Source of the DNA: Polaribacter aestuariivivens
Lineage (GTDB): Bacteria > Bacteroidota > Bacteroidia > Flavobacteriales > Flavobacteriaceae
Reading direction: 5' to 3'
Length of the DNA: 64,000 bases
Assembly (NCBI RefSeq): GCF_005885675.1
Contig: NZ_VANR01000002.1
Span: forward strand, 124,001-188,000
The notes below the pieces were generated by a model. The model searched no databases and was not told the origin of the DNA. It saw only the letters and a list, made by a program, of their open reading frames with translations. How positions within the stretch are numbered: position 1 is the first letter of the stretch; each line of letters starts with the position of its first letter. Below are positions 8,766 to 17,933 of this stretch, one piece after another. The translations under genes and the position numbers were made by a program.

Positions 8766-11147
8766 TTATTTCGATATAATTTCCAAGACCAAATCTTTAG
8801 TTAAGGTTTTTCCATTAGCTATTTCTTTAATTTTTGCAAAAGGAAATAAAAAATCACATCCATTTTTATAATTGGAACAACCGTAAGCGGTTTTTCCTTT
8901 TAAAATAGTTCCTTTTTTACATTTTGGACAAACTATTTTATCAGAAGACTTCTCAACTGCGTTCGAAGAAACATTTGAATTGTCATTTCGACCTTGTATA
9001 GAAATCTCACTTTTTTTTGCATTTTGTTTTTGTTTTGCCTCTAATTTTAATGCAAAATTTTCATCAAAACGAATCAATCCATCTATTTTTTCAGAATCAG
9101 TTTTAAAACCTTTTAAATTTGTAGTACAACCTTTATCAATCAAACGAATTAGTTGATTTTCAGATATTTTTTTTCCGTAAATTTCAAACGGAATTTTTAA
9201 ATCACAATTATTTTTGTATTCAGAGCAACCATAAGCAGAAGATCCTTTTAGTAAAGTTCCTTTTTTACATTTCGGACACGTTTTACCTGCTACTTGTTTT
9301 TTAGATTTTTTATCATTTTTACCTTGTGGAGATTTCTCAACTGCGCTCGAAGTGACTGTTGAGTTTGAAGAAAGTCTTTTTACTGTATTATTAGAACGAA
9401 CTTCATACACCAATTCATCCACCATTTTTTTCATATTATTTATGAAAGTTCCTGCATTAAATTCTCCTCTTTCAATTTCTTTTAAACGCTTTTCCCATCT
9501 ACCAGTTAATTCTGCAGACTTTAAAAGTTCATTGTCAATTAATTCAATTAAGTCGATGCCAGTTTGTGTGGGTACAACTAATTTCTTTTTACGTTTAATG
9601 TATTTTCTTCGGAATAATGTTTCAATAATACTTGCTCTGGTTGATGGTCTTCCAATACCATTTTCTTTCATCAATTCGCGCATTTCATCATCATCCACTT
9701 GTTTCCCTGCAGTTTCCATGGCGCGTAATAAACTTGCTTCTGTAAAATTTCTTGGTGGTTTGGTTTCTTTTTCTAAAAAGGATGGTTCATGTGAACCTTT
9801 TTCACCTTTTACAAAAGATGGTAAAGTAGTTTGTGCGTTTAATTCTTTTTTCACCTTACTTTCTTCTGTTTCAAAAACAACACGCCAACCTTTGGTTAAA
9901 ATTTCTTTTCCATTTGTTTTAAAAGGTACTTCAGCAGCTTTACCCATTACTGAAGTGTTAGAAACATCTGAATCCGGATAAAAAACAGCGATGAATCTTT
10001 TGGTAATAATGTCATAAACTTGCTGTTGGTTGTACTGCAAATTTCCTTGAATTCCTGTTGGAATTATAGCATGATGATCTGTTACTTTTTTATCATCAAA
10101 AACACGTTTCGATTTTTTTATTTTCTTTCCTAAAAGTGGTTGAGTTAATTCGCTATAATTGGTTAATTTCGATAAAATTCCTGCAACTTTTGGGTATACA
10201 TCATTTGGTAAAAAAGTAGTATCTACTCTTGGATAGGTAACTACTTTCATTTCATACAATTTCTGAACAATTTTTAGAGTATCATCTGCAGAAAACCCAA
10301 ATTTATTATTACAATATACTTGTAAACCCGTTAAATCGAATAATTTAGGAGCATATTCTTTTCCTTTCTTTTTGGTAACAGAAACAATTTCAAATTCAGA
10401 TTGAGCCACTTTATCCGCTAAAACTTGACCATCTTCTTGTTTTAAAAAGCGTCCATCTTCATAATTGAAAAGTGTATTTCTGTAAGTTGTTTGCAGCTCC
10501 CAATAAGGTTGTGGTTTAAAATCTTGAATTTCTTTATAACGATTTACTAACATCGCTAGAGTAGGAGTTTGCACTCTACCAATGGACAACACTTGTTTAT
10601 AACCACCAAATTTAACAGTATATAAGCGAGTTGCATTTAAACCTAACAACCAATCTCCAATAGCTCTAGAATACCCAGCATAGTAAAGGTTATCGTATTT
10701 TTTAGAAGATTCTAAATTTTGAAAGCCTTCTTTTATGGCTTCTTCTGTAAGTGATGAAATCCATAATCGTTTTACTTCTCCTTTGTAATTACATTGATTA
10801 ATTACCCAACGTTGAATGAGTTCTCCTTCTTGACCAGCATCACCACAATTTATGATAACATCTGCTTTTTCGAACAAACTTTTTACAATATTAAATTGTT
10901 TTTTAATTCCTGAATCTCCATTCACTTTCGTATCAAAACGTTCAGGCAACATAGGTAGGTTATTCAAATCCCAACTTTTCCAATGCGGTTTGTAATCTTT
11001 GGGCTCTAAAAGCGTGCATAAATGCCCAAAAGTGTAGGTTACAGCATAGCCATTACCTTCGTAGAAACCATCACGTTTTGTGTTGGCTCCTAAAATACTA
11101 GCAATTTCTCTTGCGACACTTGGTTTTTCGGCGATACAGACTTTCAT
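8766..11147 (-). CDS. topB: DNA topoisomerase III (type IA)
   Basis: The protein (793 aa) relaxes and decatenates DNA by cutting one strand. It has the N-terminal Toprim domain (VCIAEKPSVAREIA at residues 3-16; acidic cluster GDAGQEGEL at 102-110), the type IA core with the catalytic Tyr305 in VVTYPRVDTTF, and ENGIGRPSTRASIIETL. Two C-terminal zinc ribbons (about 628-668 and 737-775, each CPKCKKGT...YGCSxYKNxC) extend it beyond E. coli TopB (about 650 aa). The linkers before both ribbons (around 598-612 and 714-734) are encoded by palindromic repeat DNA listed separately. It lies 6 bp downstream of a lipoprotein gene on the same strand. Confidence 0.95.
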   Translation of the reverse strand: MKVCIAEKPSVAREIASILGANTKRDGFYEGNGYAVTYTFGHLCTLLEPKDYKPHWKSWDLNNLPMLPERFDTKVNGDSGIKKQFNIVKSLFEKADVIINCGDAGQEGELIQRWVINQCNYKGEVKRLWISSLTEEAIKEGFQNLESSKKYDNLYYAGYSRAIGDWLLGLNATRLYTVKFGGYKQVLSIGRVQTPTLAMLVNRYKEIQDFKPQPYWELQTTYRNTLFNYEDGRFLKQEDGQVLADKVAQSEFEIVSVTKKKGKEYAPKLFDLTGLQVYCNNKFGFSADDTLKIVQKLYEMKVVTYPRVDTTFLPNDVYPKVAGILSKLTNYSELTQPLLGKKIKKSKRVFDDKKVTDHHAIIPTGIQGNLQYNQQQVYDIITKRFIAVFYPDSDVSNTSVMGKAAEVPFKTNGKEILTKGWRVVFETEESKVKKELNAQTTLPSFVKGEKGSHEPSFLEKETKPPRNFTEASLLRAMETAGKQVDDDEMRELMKENGIGRPSTRASIIETLFRRKYIKRKKKLVVPTQTGIDLIELIDNELLKSAELTGRWEKRLKEIERGEFNAGTFINNMKKMVDELVYEVRSNNTVKRLSSNSTVTSSAVEKSPQGKNDKKSKKQVAGKTCPKCKKGTLLKGSSAYGCSEYKNNCDLKIPFEIYGKKISENQLIRLIDKGCTTNLKGFKTDSEKIDGLIRFDENFALKLEAKQKQNAKKSEISIQGRNDNSNVSSNAVEKSSDKIVCPKCKKGTILKGKTAYGCSNYKNGCDFLFPFAKIKEIANGKTLTKDLVLEIISK
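8946..9008. repeat. Intragenic palindromic element, copy A (inside topB)
   Basis: A 63-bp imperfect palindrome with outer arms AGACTTCT and AGAAATCTC and inner blocks TTCGAAG and CATTTCGA. It resembles short palindromic repeats (TCATTTCGA...TCGAGAAATCT type) that I recall as intergenic elements in many flavobacterial genomes. Here it is read in frame in topB as the linker containing QGRND and SSNAVEKS, just before the second zinc ribbon. Confidence 0.6.
9311..9356. repeat. Intragenic palindromic element, copy B (inside topB)
   Basis: This copy shares the blocks ACCTTGT, GAAATCTC-like GAGATTTCTC, CAACTGCG and CTCGAAGTGAC with copy A, in a permuted order. It is read in the same frame, giving SSAVEKS and QGKND just before the first zinc ribbon. 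Confidence 0.6.
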
Positions 11148-11153
11148 TTATTT

Positions 11154-11666
11154 TTATTGAATGACTAAATATTCGACATTTTGTAATGTTATATTTTTAA
11201 TAATTGCAATATCTAAAGATTCTTCTTTATCATAAGAAATTATACAACTAGAGTCAGGATTTAATTCAACACAATTATCAATATTTGCTTGTGAAACAAT
11301 AACACCATCAGCATTTGTAGTTATAAATGGAATACCTTTAATATTTTTATTGCCTGTATTATTTAGTTCTATTTTATATTTTAATCTACTCGTATTATTA
11401 CCTGTGTCAGGTGTAAAATCAAACTCTAAAACATTATATGAAAATTCAGATAATCTAGGAAGTTCCTTAATTGTTTCTGCAATATCTGGTTCTGGAAAAC
11501 TACAGTCTACAACCTGGGTTATTTCTGGATAAAAAACGGAACCAGATGTAGTAGTAATTGTAAATTCATTTTGAATAATAATAGTTTTTGCACAATCTTT
11601 TTCTGAACTACATGAAAAAAATGATGCTAAAATTGATATGAATAAAAAGCTTTTAATTTTTTGCAT
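11154..11666 (-). CDS. Putative lipoprotein, function unknown
   Basis: The protein (170 aa) has a signal peptide with the lipobox SFFSC and an SSEKDC linker. The mature part contains ITTTSGSVFYPEITQVVDC and LKYKIELNNTGNKNIKGIPF, which reads like a beta-sandwich with a conserved cysteine pair (DC...DNC). No family is recognised. It ends 6 bp before topB on the same strand, so topB may be co-transcribed with it. The reading frame and exported nature are well supported. Confidence 0.72.
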   Translation of the reverse strand: MQKIKSFLFISILASFFSCSSEKDCAKTIIIQNEFTITTTSGSVFYPEITQVVDCSFPEPDIAETIKELPRLSEFSYNVLEFDFTPDTGNNTSRLKYKIELNNTGNKNIKGIPFITTNADGVIVSQANIDNCVELNPDSSCIISYDKEESLDIAIIKNITLQNVEYLVIQ

Positions 11667-11720
11667 AATAAGTTTTTTTTGAAGTTCAAATTAAAGAAAT
11701 ATTTATGGTTTTTTTAGAAA

Positions 11721-13868
11721 TTACTTCACCAAAGCCAATTGAATTCGTTTTCTAACCACATCTACCTCTAAAACTTTCACTACAATTTGTTGTTGTAAAG
11801 CCACAATGGTATTGACGTCTTTTACAAAAGTATCTGATAAATTAGAAACGTGAATTAAACCACTTTCTTTAATACCAATATCTACAAAACAACCAAAATT
11901 GGTGATATTATTTACAATTCCAGGTAATAACTGACCTATTTCTAAATCGTTGATAGTTTTAATAGTTGCATCAAAAGCAAAAGCTTTTGCTTTTTGCCTT
12001 GGGTCAACTCCTGGTTTTTCTAGTTCTTTAATAATATCTTTCAAAGTTGGTAAACCTACGTTTTCTGAAATATAATTTTGTAAATTAATTTTCTGAAGAA
12101 TTTCTTTATTTCCTATCAAATCATCAACTTTACTCTTTAAATCTTTTGCCATTTTATCAACAATAGTATAGCTTTCTGGATGTACTCCAGAATCATCTAA
12201 AGGATTTTTTGCATTTTTAATACGTAAAAATCCTGCTGCTTGCTCATAGGCTTTTCCACCTAATCTTGGTACTTTTTTAATATCATTTCTTGAGTTGAAA
12301 GCTCCATTTTCGTTTCTATATTGTACGATGTTTTCTGCTAGTTTTGGTCCAATTCCAGAAACATAACTCAACAAAGATTCACTTGCTGTATTGATATTTA
12401 TGCCAACTGTATTTACACAACTTTCAACTGTAGTATCCAAAGATTTTTTTAGTTTGGTTTGATCTACATCATGCTGATATTGTCCAACACCAATTGATTT
12501 TGCATCAATTTTAACCAATTCAGCCAAAGGATCTTGCAATCTACGTCCAATAGAAACTGCTCCACGAACTGTAACATCGTAATTAGGAAATTCATCTCTA
12601 GCAATTTTGGAAGCAGAATAAATAGAAGCACCAGCTTCACTTACCACAAAAACATCAATGGTATTTTTAAACTGTACTTTTTTAATAAGTTGTTCTGTTT
12701 CTCTAGAAGCTGTTCCATTTCCAATAGCAATGGCTTCAATTTGATAAGCCTCAGCTAAAGAACTGATTTTTTTAATGGCATCAAAAGATTGATTTTGAGG
12801 AGTGTGTGGAAAAATAGTTTCATTGTGAAGCAAATCACCTTGCTCATTTAAACAAACCACTTTACAACCCGATCTAAAACCAGGATCTATTGCCAGCACT
12901 CTTTTTTCACCTAAAGGCGCTCCTAATAACAATTGTTTTAAGTTTTTAGCAAAAACAGTAATAGCTGCTTCATCTGCTTTTTCTTTAGCAATAGCTAAAG
13001 CTTCATTGGATAAAGAAGGGAATAATAATCGTTTGTAAGCATCTTGAATAGCCAATTGAATTTGATGAGCGCACTCGTTGTTGGAACGAATAATTCTATC
13101 TTCCATTTTTTGCAAAGCTCTTTCATTATCTATCTCTAATTTTACACGAATAAAACCTTCGCTTTCAGCTCGTAAAATAGCTAACAATCTGTGTGATGGA
13201 ATTCTGTTTAATGATTCGCTCCAATCAAAATAATCTTTAAATTTTTGTGCTTTGGAACTTGTACTGAGCGCAGACGAAGTGTCATCTTTTTTAGTCTTAA
13301 TTATTTTGGATGAAATTTGCGCAAAACGTTCTAATTGATAACGAATATTATTTCTAATATCAGTTCGTTCATTAATCCATTCAGCAATAATAAAACGTGC
13401 GCCTTCTAGAGCTTCTTCAATGGTTTCAACATCATTATTTATGTATTTTGATGCAGTATATTCCAAATCATTTACACGCTGACTCATCATCATTTTAGCT
13501 AAAGGTTCTAAGCCTTGTAAACGTGCGCTTTCTGCTTTGGTTTTTCGTTTCTTTTTAAAAGGTAAATACACATCTTCTAAAGCAATTAAATCTTTAGAAT
13601 TAGTTACTTTTCCTTCTAATTCTGATGTTAAAAAATCTTGTTCTTCTAAAGCTTTTAAAATTGCTTTTTTACGTTTTTCAAGGGTTTCAAAAGCTTCTTT
13701 AAATTTTACAATTTCACCAATTTCTACTTCGTCTAAATTATCAGTCAATTCTTTTCTATATCTACTAATAAAAGGAATTGTAGCGTCTTCATTTAATAAT
13801 AAAATTGTATTTTTTATTGCTTTTTCTGATAATTGAGTTTGTTGTTTTATGTAAGTGTGTAATTGCAT
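11721..13868 (-). CDS. tex: Tex-family transcription accessory protein
   Basis: The protein (715 aa) has the full Tex layout: an N-terminal HTH-like region, a YqgF/RNase H-like domain with VLAIDPGFRSGCK near residue 324, helix-hairpin-helix motifs (LLSYVSGIGPKLAENIV near 490), and a C-terminal S1 RNA-binding domain (about 640-712, FGCFVDIGIKESGLIHVS). Tex binds nucleic acid and affects transcription and stress tolerance in several bacteria. One oddity is a short serine-rich insertion (DDTSSALSTSSK, near residue 198) ahead of FKDYFDWSE, encoded by repeat-like DNA listed separately. The start at 13868 matches homologues. Confidence 0.95.
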   Translation of the reverse strand: MQLHTYIKQQTQLSEKAIKNTILLLNEDATIPFISRYRKELTDNLDEVEIGEIVKFKEAFETLEKRKKAILKALEEQDFLTSELEGKVTNSKDLIALEDVYLPFKKKRKTKAESARLQGLEPLAKMMMSQRVNDLEYTASKYINNDVETIEEALEGARFIIAEWINERTDIRNNIRYQLERFAQISSKIIKTKKDDTSSALSTSSKAQKFKDYFDWSESLNRIPSHRLLAILRAESEGFIRVKLEIDNERALQKMEDRIIRSNNECAHQIQLAIQDAYKRLLFPSLSNEALAIAKEKADEAAITVFAKNLKQLLLGAPLGEKRVLAIDPGFRSGCKVVCLNEQGDLLHNETIFPHTPQNQSFDAIKKISSLAEAYQIEAIAIGNGTASRETEQLIKKVQFKNTIDVFVVSEAGASIYSASKIARDEFPNYDVTVRGAVSIGRRLQDPLAELVKIDAKSIGVGQYQHDVDQTKLKKSLDTTVESCVNTVGININTASESLLSYVSGIGPKLAENIVQYRNENGAFNSRNDIKKVPRLGGKAYEQAAGFLRIKNAKNPLDDSGVHPESYTIVDKMAKDLKSKVDDLIGNKEILQKINLQNYISENVGLPTLKDIIKELEKPGVDPRQKAKAFAFDATIKTINDLEIGQLLPGIVNNITNFGCFVDIGIKESGLIHVSNLSDTFVKDVNTIVALQQQIVVKVLEVDVVRKRIQLALVK
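13259..13284. repeat. Intragenic repeat fragment inside tex
   Basis: TGTACTGAGCGCAGACGAAG followed by TGTCA resembles the GTACTGAGCGCAGTCGAAGT-type elements that I recall as common between flavobacterial genes. It is read in frame and encodes the serine-rich insertion in Tex. The GCGCAG and CGAAGTG blocks are shared with the topB copies on one strand or the other. Confidence 0.5.
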
Positions 13869-13901
13869 TTTTTTATCAATTATAATACGCTAAGAAAAGG
13901 A

Positions 13902-13929
13902 AACCTCATAAAAGTGGTTTTATGAGGTT
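13902..13929 (-). terminator. Hairpin terminator after the GNAT gene
   Basis: Perfect 12-bp arms AACCTCATAAAA/TTTTATGAGGTT with the loop GTGG. On the minus strand it is followed by TTTCCTTTTC, a weak U tract. It separates the GNAT gene from tex. Confidence 0.6.
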
Positions 13930-13955
13930 GCTAAGATAGTTTTTAAATTCTTTTA

Positions 13956-14471
13956 TTAATTAATAATCTTTTCAAAAGCCAAACGTTTTGCTCCATAACT
14001 GGTATAAATAATACCACAATATTGATACCCCATTTTTTTAATTAAGGCTTGCATGGTTTTGTTATCTTCATGCGTATCAATTTTTAAACTTCTAATATTT
14101 TTTTCTTTTAACTGTTGATGCAATTGCTCAAAAACAAATTTTGAAATGCCTTTTCCTCTATGATTTTTACTCATCGCTAATCTATGAATTACTCCATAAG
14201 GCTCAGATTCATCTTGTATCCAATTACCATCAATTACTTTTTTATAAGTAGGTTCTTTTCTCGTGGTAAACATAGTTGTAGCCACAATTGTGTCATTTTC
14301 ATTTAAAATAACATAACTTTCTTTATTACTAATGTCGTTTTCAACTTGTTCTTTATTTGGGTATCCATTTTGCCATTGATCTATATTCATTGATTTTAAC
14401 AATGATTTTGCATCGTTAATAATTTCCATAATTCTTGGAATATCATGTAAAGTTGAAAGTTGAATTTTCAT
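13956..14471 (-). CDS. GNAT-family N-acetyltransferase
   Basis: The protein (171 aa) contains the acetyl-CoA binding pattern LAMSKNHRGKGISKFVFEQL (motif A with R-x-x-G-x-G/A), then LKIDTHEDNKTMQALIKKMGYQYCGIIY. It transfers an acetyl group to an amine; the substrate is unknown. The frame extends upstream to 14510, but that ATG lies inside the lysA terminator stem, and the internal ATG at 14471 (MKIQLSTLHDIPRIMEI) gives a normal GNAT start. It lies downstream of lysA on the same strand, separated by that terminator. Confidence 0.88.
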   Translation of the reverse strand: MKIQLSTLHDIPRIMEIINDAKSLLKSMNIDQWQNGYPNKEQVENDISNKESYVILNENDTIVATTMFTTRKEPTYKKVIDGNWIQDESEPYGVIHRLAMSKNHRGKGISKFVFEQLHQQLKEKNIRSLKIDTHEDNKTMQALIKKMGYQYCGIIYTSYGAKRLAFEKIIN

Positions 14472-14496
14472 TGAATTAAATATTTGAATAAAAAAA

Positions 14497-14532
14497 CCAC
14501 AGAAATACAATTTGTACGTTGTATTTCTGTGG
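14497..14532 (-). terminator. Rho-independent terminator after lysA
   Basis: Perfect 14-bp arms CCACAGAAATACAA/TTGTATTTCTGTGG with an 8-nt loop. On the minus strand a run of seven T follows. It is 25 bp past the lysA stop. Confidence 0.9.
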
Positions 14533-14557
14533 CTAAAATAATTTATTTTTTAAGATT

Positions 14558-15802
14558 TTATGCGGTAACTTTTTCTTTTTTGACTTTACTTTTTGGAGCA
14601 AAATCTACAACTTCTTGGTTATGCAAAATATCTTGAATGGTTTGTCTTTTTCTAATCAAATAATCTTTTCCGTTAACAACCATTACTTCTGCAGGTAAAT
14701 AACGTGAGTTGTAATTAGATGCCATTGAAAAACAATATGCGCCAGCGTTGTGAAAGCAAAGTACATCTTCTTCAGAAATTTCTGCAATTCTTCTATTAGA
14801 ACCAAATGTATCAGTTTCACAAATATAACCTACTACAGAGTAATATCTGTCTCTTCCATCAGGATTAGAAATATTTGTAATATGATGATAGGAATTATAC
14901 ATCATTGGTCTTACTAGGTGATTGAAACCAGAATCTACATGTGCAAAAACAGTAGAGGTTGTTTGTTTTACAACGTTTACTTTTGCTAAAAAAGAACCAG
15001 CTTCTGAAACCAAAAACTTTCCTGGTTCAAACATCAAGGTAATTTCTTTACCATATTCTGTACAAAACTCATTAAATCGCTCTGATAATTGAATACCCAA
15101 TTGTTCAATATCTGTAGAAATATCTCCTTCTTTGTAAGGAACTTTAAATCCACTTCCAAAATCTATGAAATCAATATTTTTGAATTGTTTTGCTACATCA
15201 AATAAAATTTCTGAGGCACGTAAAAAAGTGTCAATATCTAAAATATCAGAACCTGTGTGCATGTGAATTCCGTTGATGTTCATTCCTGTATTTTCTACAA
15301 CACGTTTAATATGTGGCACTTGGTGAATGGAAATACCAAATTTAGAGTCGATATGACCTACAGAAATTTTAGAATTACCACCAGCCATAATATGCGGATT
15401 GATACGAACACAAACAGGAATTTCTGGATGTTTTTGTCCAAATAACTCTAAAATAGATAGATTATCAATATTTATTTGTACACCTAATTTAGCAACTTCT
15501 TCAATTTCTTGTAATGAAACTCCATTTGGCGTGTAAATAATATTTTTTGGATCAATTCCTGTTGTTAAACCCAATTGAACTTCTTGGTAAGAAACCGTAT
15601 CTAAACCTGCACCTAAATTTTTAAAGAATTTTAAAATATTTATGTTTGACAATGCTTTTACAGCATAGTTTAATTTTAAGTTTTTTACACTACTAAAAGC
15701 CTGAGTTAATCTATTATATTGCGATTCAATTTTATCTGTATCGTAAACGTATAAAGGACTTCCGTATTTATTTGCTAATTCTAAAAGTTGTGTGTTTTCC
15801 AC
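14558..15802 (-). CDS. lysA: Diaminopimelate decarboxylase
   Basis: The protein (414 aa) makes L-lysine from meso-diaminopimelate using PLP. The alanine-racemase-like barrel carries the PLP lysine K49 in LNYAVKALSN, GIHMHTGSDI, and the glycine-rich phosphate-binding DFGSGFKVPY. The C-terminal sheet domain has CETDTFGSNR and HNAGAYCFSMASNYNSR, which form the active site with the partner subunit of the dimer. The length is normal for the family. The gene is single and divergent from parE, and a TACTTTTG promoter box lies 23 bp upstream. Confidence 0.95.
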   Translation of the reverse strand: MENTQLLELANKYGSPLYVYDTDKIESQYNRLTQAFSSVKNLKLNYAVKALSNINILKFFKNLGAGLDTVSYQEVQLGLTTGIDPKNIIYTPNGVSLQEIEEVAKLGVQINIDNLSILELFGQKHPEIPVCVRINPHIMAGGNSKISVGHIDSKFGISIHQVPHIKRVVENTGMNINGIHMHTGSDILDIDTFLRASEILFDVAKQFKNIDFIDFGSGFKVPYKEGDISTDIEQLGIQLSERFNEFCTEYGKEITLMFEPGKFLVSEAGSFLAKVNVVKQTTSTVFAHVDSGFNHLVRPMMYNSYHHITNISNPDGRDRYYSVVGYICETDTFGSNRRIAEISEEDVLCFHNAGAYCFSMASNYNSRYLPAEVMVVNGKDYLIRKRQTIQDILHNQEVVDFAPKSKVKKEKVTA

Positions 15803-15824
15803 AATAATGTTATTTAATTTTGGT

Positions 15825-15832
15825 CAAAAGTA
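15825..15832 (-). promoter_or_regulatory. -7 promoter box TACTTTTG of lysA
   Basis: On the minus strand TACTTTTG matches TAnnTTTG exactly, 23 bp before the lysA ATG. No convincing -33 element was found. Confidence 0.45.
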
Positions 15833-16070
15833 ACCAAATTGTTTAATAAACTTGTTTTTGTTTAAAAATATAACAAATTGTTTTTTATTGTGAATTTTAA
15901 GGTTGTTTAGCTTTTAGAAGGTAGCAGTTTTTCTACAAATAAAAATTAATAATTATGCCTTTAAAAAACGTTGAAATCCTGTTGATAACTAATTGTTAAA
16001 GCCATTTCATTTTTCTTTGTTAAACCCTATTTTTACGAGTACTTCAAACCTAACAGTAGTAAGCGATTTT

Positions 16071-17930
16071 ATGAGTCAAGAAACAAAATATACAGAAGAT
16101 AATATACGGTCTTTAGATTGGAAAGAGCATATTAGAATGCGTCCAGGAATGTACATTGGTAAATTAGGTGATGGCTCTTCTGCAGATGACGGAATTTATA
16201 TTTTAGTAAAAGAAGTTTTAGACAATTCCATTGATGAATATGTAATGGGAGCTGGAAAAACTATTGAAATTTCTATTCACGGAAGCAAAGTAACAGTAAG
16301 AGATTACGGACGTGGAATTCCTTTAGGAAAAGTTGTAGACGTAGTTTCTAAGATGAATACTGGAGGTAAATACGATTCAAAAGCCTTCAAAAAATCGGTA
16401 GGTTTAAACGGAGTAGGTACAAAAGCAGTAAACGCACTTTCTTCATACTTTAGAGTAGAGTCTTCACGAGAAGGAAAATCTGCTTCTGCTGAGTTTAGTC
16501 AAGGTAATTTAGAAAATAAAGAGTTTTTAGAAGAAACTTCAAGAAGAAAAGGTACTAAAGTTCAATTTATCCCTGATGAAGAAATTTTTAAAAACTATAA
16601 GTTCAGAAGTGAATACGTAGCAAAAATGCTAAAAAATTATGTGTATTTAAACCCAGGTTTAACCATAATTTTTAACGGAGAAAAATATTTTTCAGAAAAC
16701 GGATTGAAAGATTTATTGGAAGACAACAACAATAAAGATGATATGTTGTATCCAATAATTCATTTAAAAGGCGATGATATTGAGGTTGCGTTAACACATA
16801 GTAAAACACAATATTCTGAGGAATATCACTCTTTTGTAAACGGACAACACACCACACAAGGTGGAACTCACCAAGCAGCATTTAGAGAAGCAATCGTAAA
16901 AACAATTCGTGAATTTTATGGTAAAAACTTTGAAGCTTCAGATGTAAGAAAATCCATTATTTCTGCCATTGCAATTAAAGTAATGGAACCTGTTTTTGAA
17001 AGTCAAACTAAAACAAAATTAGGTTCTACAGAAATGGGTGGAGATTTACCAACGGTAAGAACGTACATCAACGACTTTGTAAAAACACAACTAGATAATT
17101 ATTTGCATAAAAACACTGAAGTTGCGGAAAAACTTCAGAAAAAAATTATACAAGCAGAAAAAGAACGAAAAGAACTTTCTGGAATTCGAAAACTGGCAAG
17201 AGATAGAGCTAAAAAAGCGAGTTTGCACAACAAAAAATTACGTGATTGTAGAATTCATTTAGGCGATATTAAAAAAGAAAATTATTTAGAAACTACTTTA
17301 TTTATCACAGAGGGAGATTCTGCTTCTGGTTCTATCACAAAGTCAAGAAATGTAAATACACAAGCAGTTTTTAGCTTGAAAGGAAAACCTTTAAACTCTT
17401 ATGGGTTAAGTAAAAAAATCGTTTATGAGAATGAAGAGTTTAACCTTTTACAAGCTGCTTTAAATATTGAAGATGGTTTAGAAGATTTAAGATACAATAA
17501 TATTGTAATTGCTACAGATGCAGATGTAGATGGTATGCACATTCGTTTGTTATTAATTACATTTTTCTTGCAGTTTTTTCCTGAATTGATAAAAGAAGGA
17601 CATTTGTATATTTTAGAAACTCCTTTATTCAGAGTTCGAAATAAAAAAGAAACATTCTATTGCTATTCTGAAGAAGAAAAACGTGAAGCAATAGAAAAAT
17701 TAAGAGGAAAACCAGAAATAACTCGATTTAAAGGTTTGGGTGAAATTTCACCAAACGAATTTGTACATTTTATTGGTGATGATATTCGTTTAGATCCTGT
17801 AATGTTAGATAAAGAAATGTCTATAGAACAAATGTTACAGTTTTACATGGGAAAAAACACACCAGACAGACAAAAATTTATCATAAACAACCTAAAAGTA
17901 GAGTTGGATTACGTAGAAGATGAAGTTTAG
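16071..17930 (+). CDS. parE: DNA topoisomerase IV subunit B (GyrB/ParE family)
   Basis: The protein (619 aa) is the ATPase subunit of a type IIA topoisomerase. It has the GHKL ATPase fold ([17 protein letters not shown] with the catalytic Glu, DYGRGIPLG, and [14 protein letters not shown]), the transducer domain, and the Toprim domain ([19 protein letters not shown]). The frame is open from a TTG at 15993, but homologues start at the ATG at 16071 ([13 protein letters not shown]). It is followed after 3 bp by parC, which supports topoisomerase IV over gyrase. The assignment to ParE rests mainly on this pairing. Confidence 0.93.
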   Translation: MSQETKYTEDNIRSLDWKEHIRMRPGMYIGKLGDGSSADDGIYILVKEVLDNSIDEYVMGAGKTIEISIHGSKVTVRDYGRGIPLGKVVDVVSKMNTGGKYDSKAFKKSVGLNGVGTKAVNALSSYFRVESSREGKSASAEFSQGNLENKEFLEETSRRKGTKVQFIPDEEIFKNYKFRSEYVAKMLKNYVYLNPGLTIIFNGEKYFSENGLKDLLEDNNNKDDMLYPIIHLKGDDIEVALTHSKTQYSEEYHSFVNGQHTTQGGTHQAAFREAIVKTIREFYGKNFEASDVRKSIISAIAIKVMEPVFESQTKTKLGSTEMGGDLPTVRTYINDFVKTQLDNYLHKNTEVAEKLQKKIIQAEKERKELSGIRKLARDRAKKASLHNKKLRDCRIHLGDIKKENYLETTLFITEGDSASGSITKSRNVNTQAVFSLKGKPLNSYGLSKKIVYENEEFNLLQAALNIEDGLEDLRYNNIVIATDADVDGMHIRLLLITFFLQFFPELIKEGHLYILETPLFRVRNKKETFYCYSEEEKREAIEKLRGKPEITRFKGLGEISPNEFVHFIGDDIRLDPVMLDKEMSIEQMLQFYMGKNTPDRQKFIINNLKVELDYVEDEV

Positions 17931-17933
17931 ATT

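Noticed and set aside
9352..9981. 209-codon plus-strand frame opposite topB
   Set aside because: Long but antisense to conserved topoisomerase sequence; no domain recognised and common in AT-rich genes.
13937..13955. Additional short gene between tex and the GNAT gene
   Set aside because: No start codon or reading frame of useful length; the gap is explained by the terminator.
15993..16070. 26-residue N-terminal extension of ParE from a TTG
   Set aside because: Not similar to ParE homologues; the ATG at 16071 gives the canonical start.
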